Of a DNA stretch of 64,000 bases, positions 1 to 7,935 are shown piece by piece. Origin of the DNA: Oscillospiraceae bacterium (GTDB lineage: Bacteria; Bacillota; Clostridia; Oscillospirales; Acutalibacteraceae); NCBI GenBank assembly GCA_012520505.1, contig JAAYOC010000018.1, positions 1-64,000 of the forward strand. Direction: 5' to 3'. Numbering within the stretch: the stretch's first letter is position 1; each line of letters begins with the position of its first letter. Position numbers and translations under genes: made by a program. Below the pieces are notes generated by a model. That model worked only from the letters and a program-made list of their open reading frames with translations. It ran no database searches and was not told the origin of the DNA.

Positions 1-386
1 CAACAGGTGCAGCAAAGGCTATTGGTCTTGTAATTCCAGAGCTTGATGGAAAACTTACAGGTGCAGCACAGCGTGTACCGGTTCCGGCAGGATCTACTGC
101 AATACTTGTAGCTCTTGTTGAAGGACAGGATATTACAGTTGAAAAAATTAATGCTGTAATGAAGGCAGCTTCAAATGAATCTTTTGGATATACGGAAGAA
201 GAACTTGTATCAGCAGATATAATTGGATATTCAGGCGGAGCACTTTTTGATGCAACACAGACAATGGTTCTTCCGGCAGGTAATCCAAATCAATATCAAG
301 TGCAGGTTGTTGCATGGTATGATAATGAATATTCATATACCAGCCAGATGGTTCGCACAATTAAGTATTTTTCAAAGGTTAAATAA
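1..386 (+). CDS. gap: glyceraldehyde-3-phosphate dehydrogenase, C-terminal part (5' truncated by window)
   Basis: Glycolytic enzyme oxidising glyceraldehyde 3-phosphate with NAD and phosphate. Only the last about 127 codons are present (frame starts at base 3). They cover the end of the catalytic domain: the stretch [14 protein letters not shown], then GAAQRVPVP, and near the C-terminus [13 protein letters not shown], all highly conserved in type I GAPDH. The catalytic cysteine lies upstream, outside the window. The stop at 384-386 is followed at once by a strong hairpin terminator, so this is the last gene of its transcript. Confidence 0.95.
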   Translation, partial: TGAAKAIGLVIPELDGKLTGAAQRVPVPAGSTAILVALVEGQDITVEKINAVMKAASNESFGYTEEELVSADIIGYSGGALFDATQTMVLPAGNPNQYQVQVVAWYDNEYSYTSQMVRTIKYFSKVK

Positions 387-398
387 CTCATAAAGATT

Positions 399-439
399 GA
401 ACTCCTACGACAAAAGTTGTAGGAGTTCAATTATTTTTT
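399..439 (+). terminator. Rho-independent terminator of gap
   Basis: The arms GAACTCCTACGAC and GTTGTAGGAGTTC pair around an AAAA loop (399-428), followed by a T-rich run. It lies between the convergent gap and carboxypeptidase genes and may also stop transcription from the minus strand. Confidence 0.85.
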
Positions 440-442
440 GTT

Positions 443-1933
443 TTATCTTCTACGGGTTCGTCTTTTCTTACTCTTTTTGCTTTTTATTTTCAGTTTATTA
501 ATTATGTTTTTGAAATTTCGTTTGTATTTTGCATGTCGTTTATAACCAGATTTACGTGCATGGCTTGGATTGCGTATAGCATGTTTTGTTGGCGTTCCTT
601 TATGGTCGGTTGTTACAATATGAATTCTATCTTTCCTTTTTTTATTAGCATATAAAATGTTAATTACGGCATAAATAAGAAGGACAATCCCGCCTAAAAC
701 CAAAACAGCTCTCATAATTGAGGTGCTGAAAAAAGATTTGATTAGATGCCAAGTATATGCGGTATAACTTCTTTTTACATCTTCTCCGGCGACAAGGTCA
801 ATAGTGTAAAGAATGTCACCAGCATAAATAATGTTTGCCTTACCTAGTTTATCTCCTGCCTTGACTGGTGCTTTCAAATCTTTTGGTAAAGTTTCTGCGA
901 TCGGTTCAATCAAAACACTGGATGCATCTACATTTGCCGGAATTAAAGCAGTTGCTTTTTTGTTTGGGACAAGTCTTACATGGTCAACTCTTCTCGCAAG
1001 GTCAACATCAAGTACGGTTACCACATCTGAAGGCTCAGCGACTATTTTGAGTTTAATATTGTTAAAAACCCATTCATATGCTTTTTTAGTTTCTATAAGA
1101 GCGAAGTTTTCCGGGTAACCGTCTCCATTAATATCTTCGTATGGAGCTTGAATTATAATACAAAGGTAAGTGTAACCGTTCTTTTTAGCATATGATGCAA
1201 GGCAACGTCCTGCATTTTTGGTTGTGCCTGTCTTAATCCCTTTACAAAATTCATAGTAATATGAACTGTTGCTGTTTAAGAGAAGATTTGTATTTGGGTG
1301 ATTACTTTCCCCCCTTTTATTTGTTGCGGCAAGGGTATATGAAGGCTGAGATACAAGTTCGCAAAAAGTTTCATTTTTTAAAGCATATTTTATAATTTTT
1401 GCGATATCGGCGGCGGTTGAATAGTGGTCCTCCTCGTCAAGTCCATGAGGATTTGAATAGTGTGTGTTTTTACAACCGCGTGCTTTTGCAAAATCGTTCA
1501 TCATAACTATAAATTCTTCTTCACTACCGCCGATATAATCAGCCAAGATACTTGCCGCTTCGTTTGCACTTCTGATAAGCATTAGGGATAACAGTTGATG
1601 TACAGTGAGTTGTTCTCCTGCTGTTATTCCTGCTGTGGAGCTGTTTGTACCGGCTAAGGTATCGAGCACAGCTTTTGTGGCAGTTACTGTTTCGTTCAAA
1701 TCGTTACAGTTTTCAAGAACGACCATAGCTGTTGTAATTTTTGTTATTGATGCTTCAGCGGTTTTTTTGTTTGCATTTTTATCAAAAATCACAGTACCTC
1801 TATCGAGGCTTTCGACGTAAACTATATTGGATCTGAATTCAACTTCATCATTATATGTAGCACTTGCCGGTATAGTACTAAGTGTGGTAAAAATTAACAC
1901 TATACAAAATATGAATGTTAATCTTTTTTTCAT
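443..1933 (-). CDS. D-alanyl-D-alanine carboxypeptidase (DacF/PBP5-like, serine type)
   Basis: Removes the terminal D-Ala from peptidoglycan pentapeptides outside the membrane (peptidase S11 family). An N-terminal signal peptide is followed by the three penicillin-binding motifs: SITK (SxxK, nucleophile Ser), SAN (SxN) and KTG in GIKTGTTKNAG. A PBP5-type C-terminal beta domain follows, then a transmembrane anchor near residue 410-430 and an unusually long, very basic Lys/Arg tail of about 70 residues. Start: ATG at 1931-1933, preceded by GGGTGA six bases upstream. A TTG six bases earlier is possible but poorly placed. Length 496 aa, slightly longer than usual because of the basic tail. Confidence 0.9.
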   Translation of the reverse strand: MKKRLTFIFCIVLIFTTLSTIPASATYNDEVEFRSNIVYVESLDRGTVIFDKNANKKTAEASITKITTAMVVLENCNDLNETVTATKAVLDTLAGTNSSTAGITAGEQLTVHQLLSLMLIRSANEAASILADYIGGSEEEFIVMMNDFAKARGCKNTHYSNPHGLDEEDHYSTAADIAKIIKYALKNETFCELVSQPSYTLAATNKRGESNHPNTNLLLNSNSSYYYEFCKGIKTGTTKNAGRCLASYAKKNGYTYLCIIIQAPYEDINGDGYPENFALIETKKAYEWVFNNIKLKIVAEPSDVVTVLDVDLARRVDHVRLVPNKKATALIPANVDASSVLIEPIAETLPKDLKAPVKAGDKLGKANIIYAGDILYTIDLVAGEDVKRSYTAYTWHLIKSFFSTSIMRAVLVLGGIVLLIYAVINILYANKKRKDRIHIVTTDHKGTPTKHAIRNPSHARKSGYKRHAKYKRNFKNIINKLKIKSKKSKKRRTRRR

Positions 1934-2035
1934 AGACAATCACCCGTTGATATTGTATTATTTTATAAGTATAACAGTTTTCGGGTTTAAAATAAATAAG
2001 GAATAAATGCAGATACGAACGAAATGAAGATACAG

Positions 2036-2175
2036 CTTAAAAATAGCTAAAGAATAGCTAAAGAATAACTAAAGAACAGGTAAAGGATAGCTTTAAAATA
2101 GCTAAAGAATAGGTAAAGGACAGGTAAAGAATAGCTCAAAGAAAAGCTAAAGAATAGCTTAAAGGACAGGTAAAA
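2036..2175 (+). repeat. degenerate 10-12-nt tandem repeat array, unit close to AATAGCTAAAG
   Basis: More than ten imperfect copies of a purine-rich unit (AATAGCTAAAG, variants with AACAGGTAAAG or GGACAGGTAAAG) fill the gap between the divergent carboxypeptidase and phosphoesterase genes. It ends about 40 bases before the phosphoesterase start and would be part of its 5' leader or promoter region. No open frame runs through it. Confidence 0.85.
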
Positions 2176-2216
2176 CAAGCAATTTAAAATGTTAGAATGT
2201 AATTAGGAGTGAAATT

Positions 2217-2915
2217 GTGGTTTACGTAACCGGTGACATGCATGGCGACCCAACGCGATTTAAAACCCCTGCTATTAAAAAGCTCGATAAGGGTGATACT
2301 TTAATCGTATGTGGAGATTTTGGCTTTGTCTGGGATGGCTCAGATGAAGAAAATAGGTTTTTAAAGAAACTTCAAAATAAAAAGTTTAATATTTGTTTTA
2401 TTGATGGTACTCATGAAAATTTTAATCTTATAAATAAGCTGGAAGTTTCAGAATGGAATGGCGGAAAAGTGCATCATTTCGGTGGAAATCTTTACCATAT
2501 GATGAGAGGTCAAGTTTTTGAAATAGAAGGTGTTAAAATTTTTACAATGGGTGGAGGAGAAAGCCCGGATATTGAAATAAGGATGGCTGGAAATACTTGG
2601 TCAAAATTTGAGAGTCCTTCTCAACAAGAACTTCTTGAAGGTGCTGAAAATATCGATAAACACGGTAATAAAGTGGATGTTATTATTACACATGAACCGT
2701 CTGCAAGAATTAAAGATTTTTTACAGCTTAAGAGTACAGAGAAAAAAAGACTCACCCTTTTAAATACATATCTTGAAGAACTCGGGAATTCATGTGAGTA
2801 TTCAAAATGGTATTTTGGTAGTCTACACATTGATAAATATATTTCAAGTGCGCAGATTGCTGTGTTTAATAACGTGCTTGAGGTTACAACAGGCAAGTCA
2901 ATCCTTCAACAGTAG
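2217..2915 (+). CDS. calcineurin-like metallophosphoesterase
   Basis: Predicted metal-dependent phosphohydrolase, 232 aa, of unknown substrate. The metallophosphatase signature is clear: GDMHGD near residue 6 (DxH), GDFGFVWDG (GDxxxxxD) near residue 32, GTHEN in place of GNH(E/D), and TMGGGES/ITHEP further on for the later His ligands. No signal peptide, so cytoplasmic. Start GTG 2217 is chosen because AGGAG sits at 2205-2209. It is followed after 12 bases by a small gene with its own strong RBS, so the two are probably cotranscribed. Confidence 0.8.
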   Translation: MVYVTGDMHGDPTRFKTPAIKKLDKGDTLIVCGDFGFVWDGSDEENRFLKKLQNKKFNICFIDGTHENFNLINKLEVSEWNGGKVHHFGGNLYHMMRGQVFEIEGVKIFTMGGGESPDIEIRMAGNTWSKFESPSQQELLEGAENIDKHGNKVDVIITHEPSARIKDFLQLKSTEKKRLTLLNTYLEELGNSCEYSKWYFGSLHIDKYISSAQIAVFNNVLEVTTGKSILQQ

Positions 2916-2927
2916 AAAGGAGAAAAA

Positions 2928-3179
2928 ATGGAAGAATATAGATATGATGTTCAATTACTTATTGAAGGCGAAGATTTAGACGAAGATGAAATTTATGATT
3001 ATTTCATAAAAAATTTTAAAGGAGATAGCCTTCTTGCCGTAGGCGATGAAGACCTTATTAAAATTCATTATCATACAAATGAACCATGGCTTGTACTTGA
3101 GTATTGTCGTTCGCTTGGTGAAATTTTTGATATAGTAATTGAAGATATGGATCGTCAATCAAGAGGTCTTCAAGGATAG
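2928..3179 (+). CDS. small acidic hypothetical protein, 83 aa
   Basis: I do not recognise a family. The protein is acidic, without membrane segments or cysteine clusters. The composition and alternation (DYFIKNFKGDSLLAVGDED, then KIHYHTNEPWLVLEYCRSLG) suggest a small alpha/beta fold. The pattern IKIHYHTNEP followed by VLEYCRSLGEI and a final SRGLQG recalls the DAK/DegV-associated domain of DUF1949/YvaB-like kinases, but this is only an impression. AAAGGAG lies six bases before the ATG, and it follows the phosphoesterase gene closely. Confidence 0.65.
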   Translation: MEEYRYDVQLLIEGEDLDEDEIYDYFIKNFKGDSLLAVGDEDLIKIHYHTNEPWLVLEYCRSLGEIFDIVIEDMDRQSRGLQG

Positions 3180-3224
3180 TTTTGTATAAAATTTAAAAGT
3201 GAAAATGGCTGTTGATACTGGAGT

Positions 3225-3368
3225 AAAGATAAAAATAGGGGTAATACTAAAAAATAAAAAACAGGAGCAATTCTAAAAATTAAAAGATAGGAGTAATATC
3301 AAAGAGATAAAAATAGGGAAATACTAAAAAGATAAAATAAGTGTAACACTAAAAAAGTAGAAAAATAT
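3225..3368 (+). repeat. degenerate tandem repeat, about 26-nt unit, downstream of the 83-aa gene
   Basis: Five to six imperfect copies of a unit like ATAAAAATAGGGGTAATAC plus TAAAAA follow the stop codon at 3179 and run up to the bidirectional terminator at 3379. Copies differ by substitutions and 1-3 base indels. No reading frame is kept, so this is non-coding repeat sequence in the 3' untranslated region. Confidence 0.8.
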
Positions 3369-3378
3369 TAAAAAACAT

Positions 3379-3402
3379 AGAGCCACTCGTACGAGTGGCT
3401 CT
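3379..3402. terminator. bidirectional terminator between the 83-aa gene and comM
   Basis: A perfect 24-base palindrome made of AGAGCCACTCGT and ACGAGTGGCTCT. On the minus strand it is followed by ATGTTTTTTAATATTTTT, so it works best for comM; on the plus strand the T-run is interrupted. Confidence 0.7.
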
Positions 3403-3436
3403 TGCTGTGTTATTGTTGTTTGGTATTGCTGTTTTT

Positions 3437-5053
3437 TTATTTTCCTAAACGATTAATGGACCTGTATTGAATTGCTTCTAAGATGTGTATTTGATTTATG
3501 TTAGGACTATCATCAAGGTCAGCAATAGTACGGGCAACTTTTAATATTTTATTGTTTGCTCTTGCGGAAAACTCAAGCCTTTTGTACGCAGCAAGAAGAA
3601 TTTCTTCTGCTTCTTTTGTAAGATAGCAGAATTTATGGACTTGTCGAGTGGACATTTGTGCATTACAAGAAATTTTAGAGGATTTAAACCTTTTTTGTTG
3701 AATTTCTCGTGCTTTAACTACACGCTTTTTAATTTCTGCTGAAGTTTCTCGTTTGATTTTCTCTTCATTTGTATCTCTTTTAATTAGAAGTTCGCAGTCA
3801 AGCGGATCGACTTTGATTTGTATATCTATTCTATCAAGAAGAGGCCCGGAGATTTTAGATATGTAATTTTGTTTTGCAACATTTGTGCAAACACAGAGTT
3901 TTGTGGGATCGTAGAGATAGCCGCAAGGACAGGGGTTCATTGCGGCTACAAGTAATATGTTGCCGGGATAGGTGGCGGTGTAGAGGTTTCTGGACACCGT
4001 TATTTTTCCATCTTCAAGCGGTTGGCGCAAAGTTTCCAGCGCCGAGCGGGAAAACATAGGAAATTCGTCCAGAAATAAAACTCCGTTATGGGCCATAGAG
4101 ATTTCTCCGGGCGTGGCTTTCCTACCGCCACCGGCAAAGGCAACATCCGTGGATGTGTGGTGCGGGGAGCGAAATGGTCGCTTTGTTATAAGTGGCATAT
4201 CTTCAGACAAAAGCCCTGCTACTGAGTATATAGAAGTACAACTGATAGCTTCTTCAAAACTTATGTCTGGAAGAATGCCGGGTAAACATTTCGCAAGCAT
4301 ACTTTTTCCCGCACCGGGGCTGCCTATCAGCAGGATGTTGTGGTTACCTGCCGCTGCAACTTCTAAAGCACGTTTTGCAGCCTGTTGTCCCACCACATCG
4401 CTGAAATCCAGTTCTGATTTTAAAGTTGTCTTTTCATTTTTTATATTCGAAATTTCTTTTGAATTGTTTACCTCATTTTTTTTATCGAAATATATTTGTT
4501 CATTAAAATTTTCAAATGAAAAGTTTTTAACTTTTTCAATTGTTTCACTTCCGTTAAGGTGGTTAAGCAATTGAGGTAGAGATTTTACGGGATAGATTTC
4601 TATATCGGGAATGAGAGAAGCTTCTGTAGCATTTTGAAAGGGTAAAAAAATACACTTGATATTGTGCTGCTTGGCTTCAATTACCATTGGGAGTACACCG
4701 TTTATGCGACGTAATTCTCCATCAAGGGAAATTTCTCCAAGAAGGGCACAACCATCAAGTGAAACTTTAAGTTGTTTGGAGGCTAAAAGGATAGCTATTA
4801 AAATCGGCAAATCAAAATTTGGACCTTCCTTTCTAAATTCAGCAGGAGCTAGGTTTACTGTGATTCGACTAACCGGGAAGTTGAGTCCACAATTTTTTAT
4901 TGCTGAACGGACTCGCTCCCTAGATTCAGATACGGCACTGTCCGGGAGACCAACGAGGTCAAATCTTGGTAGACCAGTGGATAAATCGCACTCAACTTCT
5001 ATCATCTGGGCTTTAAAACCTGAGAGTCCTACGCTATTAACTTTTGAAAACAT
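3437..5053 (-). CDS. comM: YifB/ComM family Mg-chelatase-like AAA+ ATPase
   Basis: A 538-aa AAA+ ATPase; in naturally transformable bacteria ComM is a helicase promoting branch migration during recombination of incoming DNA. It has the N-terminal Lon-protease-like fold (LPRFDLVGLPDSAVSESRER), Walker A GSPGAGKS near residue 245, a Walker B region ending in FLDEF, the NPCPCGY motif and a C-terminal Mg-chelatase lid (SARANNKILKVARTIADL). Length is normal, and GGAG lies before the ATG. It is transcribed alone, divergently from the phosphoglucomutase. A role in competence here is inference: no other com gene is in the window. Confidence 0.9.
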   Translation of the reverse strand: MFSKVNSVGLSGFKAQMIEVECDLSTGLPRFDLVGLPDSAVSESRERVRSAIKNCGLNFPVSRITVNLAPAEFRKEGPNFDLPILIAILLASKQLKVSLDGCALLGEISLDGELRRINGVLPMVIEAKQHNIKCIFLPFQNATEASLIPDIEIYPVKSLPQLLNHLNGSETIEKVKNFSFENFNEQIYFDKKNEVNNSKEISNIKNEKTTLKSELDFSDVVGQQAAKRALEVAAAGNHNILLIGSPGAGKSMLAKCLPGILPDISFEEAISCTSIYSVAGLLSEDMPLITKRPFRSPHHTSTDVAFAGGGRKATPGEISMAHNGVLFLDEFPMFSRSALETLRQPLEDGKITVSRNLYTATYPGNILLVAAMNPCPCGYLYDPTKLCVCTNVAKQNYISKISGPLLDRIDIQIKVDPLDCELLIKRDTNEEKIKRETSAEIKKRVVKAREIQQKRFKSSKISCNAQMSTRQVHKFCYLTKEAEEILLAAYKRLEFSARANNKILKVARTIADLDDSPNINQIHILEAIQYRSINRLGK

Positions 5054-5114
5054 TTTATTCTCCTTTTATACCAACAATAGTATTTTGACACAAGTTTCTA
5101 AAACTTGCAAGCAA

Positions 5115-5143
5115 TTGACACCTTCTTTTATAAAGGGTAAAAT
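5115..5143 (+). promoter_or_regulatory. SigA-type promoter of the phosphoglucomutase gene
   Basis: TTGACA at 5115-5120 and TAAAAT at 5138-5143 with exactly 17 bases between. The predicted transcript starts near 5150, so a possible TTG start at 5143, inside the -10 box, cannot be used. Confidence 0.8.
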
Positions 5144-5172
5144 TGGAAGTAGATTTTGACGGAGGATATGGT

Positions 5173-6858
5173 ATGGAAATTTATAATGAGTTATATGAGT
5201 TGTGGCTTGAAAAATGTAAAGATTTTGAGCTTCGTGAAGAACTTGAAAGTATTCGTGGTAAAGATGAAGAAATTCTGGATAGATTTTATAAAAAACTTAA
5301 ATTCGGTACAGCCGGACTTCGAGGAGTTCTCGGTGCCGGTACAAACAGGATGAATATATACACTGTAAACCAGGTAACACAAGGAGTTTCTGAATATTTG
5401 CTTGCAACTTTTAAAAATCCTTCGGTTGCTATTGCCTACGATTCACGTATAAATTCTGAACGTTTTGCAAGAGAAACAGCTTGTGTGTTTGCTGCAAATG
5501 GAATAAAGGCTTATATTTATCCTGAACTTGTTCCAACACCTATGCTTTCTTTTGCAGTTAGAAAACTGAGTTGTGCATCAGGTGTAATGATTACGGCAAG
5601 TCATAACCCTGCAAAATATAACGGGTATAAATGCTATGATTCTGAAGGGTATCAAATGACTGATGAAGCAGCGGACTCTTCATATGCATATATTCAAAAG
5701 GTAGATATTTTTGAAGATGTTAAGAAAATTGATTTTGAAGATGGGCTGAAGACCGGAATAATTGAATATATTTCAGAAGAAATTATAAATGAGTTTTATG
5801 ATCTTGTTGCAAGTAAGACTATAAATCCGGATGCAATTAAGCATGCTGGCTTAAAGGTGATTTTTACACCTCTTAATGGTACAGGAAATATACCGGTTCG
5901 TAAAATGTTTGAAAGACTCGGTCTTCAAAATGTAAAGGTTGTAAAAGAACAAGAATTACCGGATGGAAATTTCCCGACTTGTCCATATCCAAATCCTGAA
6001 ATCAAACAAGTATTCGAGTGTGCAATTAAGATGTCAAAAGATTTTAAAGCTGACCTTCTTGTAGCAACAGACCCAGATTGCGATAGAATGGGAATTGCCG
6101 TATTGGATAATGATGAATATAAACTTATGAGTGGTAATGAGGTAGGTGCTTTATTTACTGAATATGTACTTTCTCAGTATAAAGAAAAGGGCCTTATGCC
6201 TGCTGAACCTGTAATAATCAAATCTTTTGTAACAACAAATTTAGTTAGTGTAATTGCTGAGAATTACGGTGCAAAAGCAATAGATCTTTTGACCGGATTT
6301 AAGTATATTGGTGAATATATTACAAATCTTGAAAAAGAAGGTAAGGAAGACAATTTTATTATCGGTATGGAAGAGAGCTATGGTTATCTCTTTGGTATTC
6401 ATGCAAGAGATAAGGATGCTGTTGTTGCATCTACACTTGTTTGTGAAATGGCATCGTACTATAAACAACAAGGTAAGAGTTTAATTGATGTAATGAATGA
6501 AATTTACGATAAGTATGGAATATATTTAAATCGTGTAGAGAGTTTTGAATTTGAGGGTGCTGCCGGAATGCAAAAAATGGTCCGAATTATGGATAATCTT
6601 CGTGTAGATAAAAAGGAACAAGTAGGCGGTCTTAAGGTGTTGAAGACAATTGATTATGAAGATACAACAGTAACATCTCTACCGGCATCAAATGTCATAA
6701 ATTTAATTCTTGAGCATGGTAATAGTGTAGTTGTAAGACCCTCCGGTACAGAACCAAAAATAAAAATATATGTTACTGCAGTTTCAAACACTTTTGAAGG
6801 GGCAGAAGAACTTTTTGAAAAGATGTTAGCTGATGCAAAGACTTGGTTGGAGGTGTAA
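5173..6858 (+). CDS. pgcA: phospho-sugar mutase (alpha-phosphoglucomutase/phosphomannomutase)
   Basis: Interconverts glucose 1-phosphate and glucose 6-phosphate (alpha-D-phosphohexomutase superfamily), feeding cell-wall and glycan precursors. The four-domain plan is visible: the phosphoserine loop TASHNP, the Mg site DPDCDR, the sugar-specificity loop GMEESYGY and the phosphate-binding loop RPSGTEPKIK. Length 561 aa fits the long PgcA-type enzymes of Firmicutes. The ATG at 5173 has GGAGG seven bases upstream. A small membrane protein follows after one base and is probably cotranscribed. Confidence 0.93.
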   Translation: MEIYNELYELWLEKCKDFELREELESIRGKDEEILDRFYKKLKFGTAGLRGVLGAGTNRMNIYTVNQVTQGVSEYLLATFKNPSVAIAYDSRINSERFARETACVFAANGIKAYIYPELVPTPMLSFAVRKLSCASGVMITASHNPAKYNGYKCYDSEGYQMTDEAADSSYAYIQKVDIFEDVKKIDFEDGLKTGIIEYISEEIINEFYDLVASKTINPDAIKHAGLKVIFTPLNGTGNIPVRKMFERLGLQNVKVVKEQELPDGNFPTCPYPNPEIKQVFECAIKMSKDFKADLLVATDPDCDRMGIAVLDNDEYKLMSGNEVGALFTEYVLSQYKEKGLMPAEPVIIKSFVTTNLVSVIAENYGAKAIDLLTGFKYIGEYITNLEKEGKEDNFIIGMEESYGYLFGIHARDKDAVVASTLVCEMASYYKQQGKSLIDVMNEIYDKYGIYLNRVESFEFEGAAGMQKMVRIMDNLRVDKKEQVGGLKVLKTIDYEDTTVTSLPASNVINLILEHGNSVVVRPSGTEPKIKIYVTAVSNTFEGAEELFEKMLADAKTWLEV

Positions 6859-6859
6859 T

Positions 6860-7093
6860 ATGAAAAGTAAAAAATTTACCAGAATAGTAGCACTTATTTT
6901 AGCATTAATTATGCTTGGAAGTGTCATTGTTGTAGCAATTCAATCGTTTGCAACTGGTCCAAAAACAACTCTTTTAACTAATGATAGCAGTGACGGGAAT
7001 GTTAAAGCTATTGCGAAGATAATTGTAGTAGCTGCAGTGGTTGTTATTTTGATTGGTGCTGTACTATCAGTTGTTTTGAAAAAACGCAAATAA
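6860..7093 (+). CDS. small two-helix membrane protein, 77 aa
   Basis: No family recognised. A basic start (MKSKKFTR) is followed by a hydrophobic segment (residues 8-30), a polar loop of about 22 residues with TGPKTTLLTNDSSDG, a second hydrophobic segment (50-71) and a final KKRK. The predicted topology puts both ends in the cytoplasm. It starts one base after the mutase stop, and its GGAGG (6849-6853) lies inside the mutase end, showing translational coupling. An in-frame upstream start at 6833 would lie inside the mutase gene and is rejected. Confidence 0.7.
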   Translation: MKSKKFTRIVALILALIMLGSVIVVAIQSFATGPKTTLLTNDSSDGNVKAIAKIIVVAAVVVILIGAVLSVVLKKRK

Positions 7094-7144
7094 TTTTACA
7101 ATCCGTATAGATTTTTTTGAAAATATGATAAACTTTTAAACATA

Positions 7145-7173
7145 TTGACAAAGGAAATGCTTTAATGTAAAAT
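7145..7173 (+). promoter_or_regulatory. SigA-type promoter of the zinc-ribbon gene
   Basis: TTGACA (7145-7150), a 17-base spacer and TAAAAT (7168-7173). The leader that follows contains two short hairpins: AGCC/GGCT at about 7200-7214 and GCTC/GAGC at about 7218-7231. Confidence 0.75.
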
Positions 7174-7259
7174 TAATAGCATAATTTTATGTTGAAAAAG
7201 CCTTAATTAGGCTATTAGCTCAAAAAAGAGCAATATATATTTCAAGCGAGGTTATTAAG

Positions 7260-7664
7260 ATGTACGAAGACAAGACATTAATCTGCAAAGAGTGCGGGGA
7301 AGAATTTATCTTCACAGCTGGCGAGCAAGAGTTCTATGCAGAAAAAGGTTTCGAAAATGAACCACAACGTTGTAAGCCTTGCCGCGATGCTCGTAAACAT
7401 GCTGCTAGAGCAGGTAGAGAAAAGTATGAAGCAGTTTGTGCTACATGTGGGGGTATAGCGACAGTTCTTTTCAAGCCAAGAGAAGACAGACCTGTTTATT
7501 GCAGTGAATGTTTTGCAAAAATGAAAGAATCAGAGGAAGCTAAATTAGAGGAAGCTCAGTCAGAGGAAGCTCAGTTAGAAGAAGCTCAATCAGAAGAAGC
7601 TCAATCAGAGGAAGCTCAGTTAGAAGAAGCTCAATTAGAGGAAGCTCAATCAGAAGAGGCTTAA
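7260..7664 (+). CDS. zinc-ribbon protein with C-terminal EEAQ repeats
   Basis: The first 95 residues form two treble-clef/zinc-ribbon-like modules: CKECGEEF...CKPCRDARK and CATCGG...CSECF, i.e. four CxxC pairs that would bind two Zn ions. Proteins with this head are common in Clostridia (probable zinc-ribbon domain), with no established function. After residue 95 the protein is a run of (S/L)EEAQ pentapeptides encoded by 15-nt DNA repeats. The frame ends at a TAA that replaces a Gln codon of the repeat, and recognisable repeat units continue beyond it, so the present C-terminus looks shortened (see findings). The DNA-repeat tail may vary in length between strains. Confidence 0.8.
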   Translation: MYEDKTLICKECGEEFIFTAGEQEFYAEKGFENEPQRCKPCRDARKHAARAGREKYEAVCATCGGIATVLFKPREDRPVYCSECFAKMKESEEAKLEEAQSEEAQLEEAQSEEAQSEEAQLEEAQLEEAQSEEA

Positions 7665-7747
7665 TCAGAAGAGGCTAATTAGAGGAAGCTTAGTTAGAAG
7701 AAGCTTAATCAAAAGAAGCTCAACCGGAAGATACAGAATTTTTGTAA
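7526..7747 (+). repeat. 15-nt coding repeat (S/L-E-E-A-Q) extending past the stop codon
   Basis: The units are near TCAGAGGAAGCTCAG. Eight or nine are in frame up to 7664. Four to five more follow, where the CAA/CAG codon has become TAA or TAG and one unit has lost a base. The last intact unit (TCAAAAGAAGCTCAA) leads into CCGGAAGATACAGAA and an alternative end TTTTTGTAA at 7739-7747. Confidence 0.85.
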
Positions 7748-7935
7748 AAAAGAGATGCTTATTTTGAGAAATTTATAAAAATTTTAATTGATAGTGTCTT
7801 AAACAACGACATTTGTATACAAATTGTCAAAAGTTTTGTTAATTTTATTTAAAGGAAGTCGGGTTATTCTTAAAACGAATGATTATGGTTTTGTTATATA
7901 AATATTTGGTTATTTCATAAAAACGTGAGAGAAAA

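Noticed and set aside
5143-5172. TTG start for the phosphoglucomutase
   Set aside because: The codon lies in the -10 box of the promoter, so it would not be on the transcript; ATG 5173 has a perfect RBS.
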